From an uncultured Lachnospiraceae bacterium (GTDB lineage Bacteria > Bacillota > Clostridia > Lachnospirales > Lachnospiraceae): DNA of 64,000 bases. Both the position numbers and the translations under genes were made by a program. Below, one piece after another: positions 63,873-64,000 of the stretch. The notes under the pieces are model-generated. The model was not told the origin of the DNA. It made no database searches and was given only the letters and a program-made list of their open reading frames with translations. The stretch spans positions 62,001-126,000 of the forward strand of contig CAMWFQ010000015.1 of assembly GCA_947173495.1 (NCBI GenBank). Reading direction: 5' to 3'. Numbering within the stretch: the first letter of the stretch is position 1; each line of letters begins with the position of its first letter.

Positions 63873-64000
63873 CAGAATTTTATATGGAGGGGATTACAAC
63901 CCGAATCAATGGCCCAGGGAAATCTGGAAAGAAGATATGAGGATGTTCCGGGACGCGCACATCAACAGCGCAACGGTCAATGTATTTTCATGGGCAAAGC
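63859..64000 (+). CDS. GH42 beta-galactosidase, N-terminal part (runs off window)
   Basis: GTG start with AAGGAGG 6 bp upstream; 47 residues are visible. The beginning VKKFNRILYGGDYNPNQWP, continuing DMRMFRDAHINSATVNVFSWAK, is the typical start of GH42 beta-galactosidases. The start overlaps the previous gene by 14 bp, so the two are coupled. It likely frees galactose from imported galactan or arabinogalactan pieces. The catalytic Glu residues lie beyond the right edge. Confidence 0.85.
   Translation, partial: MKKFNRILYGGDYNPNQWPREIWKEDMRMFRDAHINSATVNVFSWAK

Overview
The window looks like a chromosome segment of a gut-type Lachnospiraceae (Clostridia). Ribosome binding sites are strong AGGAGG types. 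Sugar uptake uses LplB/YtcP-type ABC transporters with large lipoprotein binding proteins, controlled by YesM/YesN-type two-component systems. A DUF6171-like small cysteine protein and Rpn-family PD-(D/E)XK genes are also typical of that group. No rRNA, tRNA or CRISPR array was seen.

Layout. (1) 1-215: promoter and leader, on the minus strand, of a gene lying off the left edge. (2) 348-6001: a TetR regulator divergent from an MMPL/RND transporter and a large heptad-repeat lipoprotein; the shared intergenic region carries two TetR-like palindromes on a clear promoter. (3) 5979-6433: remnant of a regulator. (4) 6651-20683: first glycan locus, with permease-permease-binding protein, YesM/YesN pair, a second binding lipoprotein, GH115 alpha-glucuronidase, SGNH esterase and GH43-like enzyme, followed by GH51 arabinofuranosidase (20960) and a DUF6171-like protein (22672). 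(5) 23000-36900: an accessory island, more AT-rich in its second half. It holds two Rpn-family genes (one internally deleted, one lacking the expected catalytic Glu), a frameshifted NB-ARC/TPR STAND ATPase, two full acyl-adenylate ligases plus one internally deleted copy, and three full PlsC-like acyltransferases plus one internally deleted copy. (6) 37072-40368: GT39-like membrane glycosyltransferase, GH43-like enzyme and an SDR. (7) 40621-54720: second glycan locus, with ABC transporter, a fused double binding protein next to a YesM/YesN pair, GH51, GH28 and GH43-like enzymes. (8) 54735-64000: third locus, with a divergent YesM/YesN pair, ABC transporter, an unclassified enzyme and the start of a GH42 beta-galactosidase.

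The three glycan loci together suggest uptake and cytoplasmic breakdown of short oligosaccharides from plant cell walls: arabinose (GH51), glucuronic acid (GH115), galacturonic acid (GH28), galactose (GH42, GH43-like) and ester groups (SGNH). Most enzymes lack signal peptides, so import before hydrolysis is the likely order. Each locus has its own sensor pair. Two of the pairs are joined by overlap to a stand-alone sugar-binding lipoprotein, which suggests three-component sensing.

The least ordinary signals are: a recurring 5' leader with paired helices and a ribosome-binding-site hairpin upstream of Rpn genes; a family of multi-hairpin intergenic repeats with compensatory changes; 21-23 bp spaced direct repeats at three transport or enzyme promoters; and the ligase/acyltransferase/STAND island, where three different genes have lost their middles but kept both ends.
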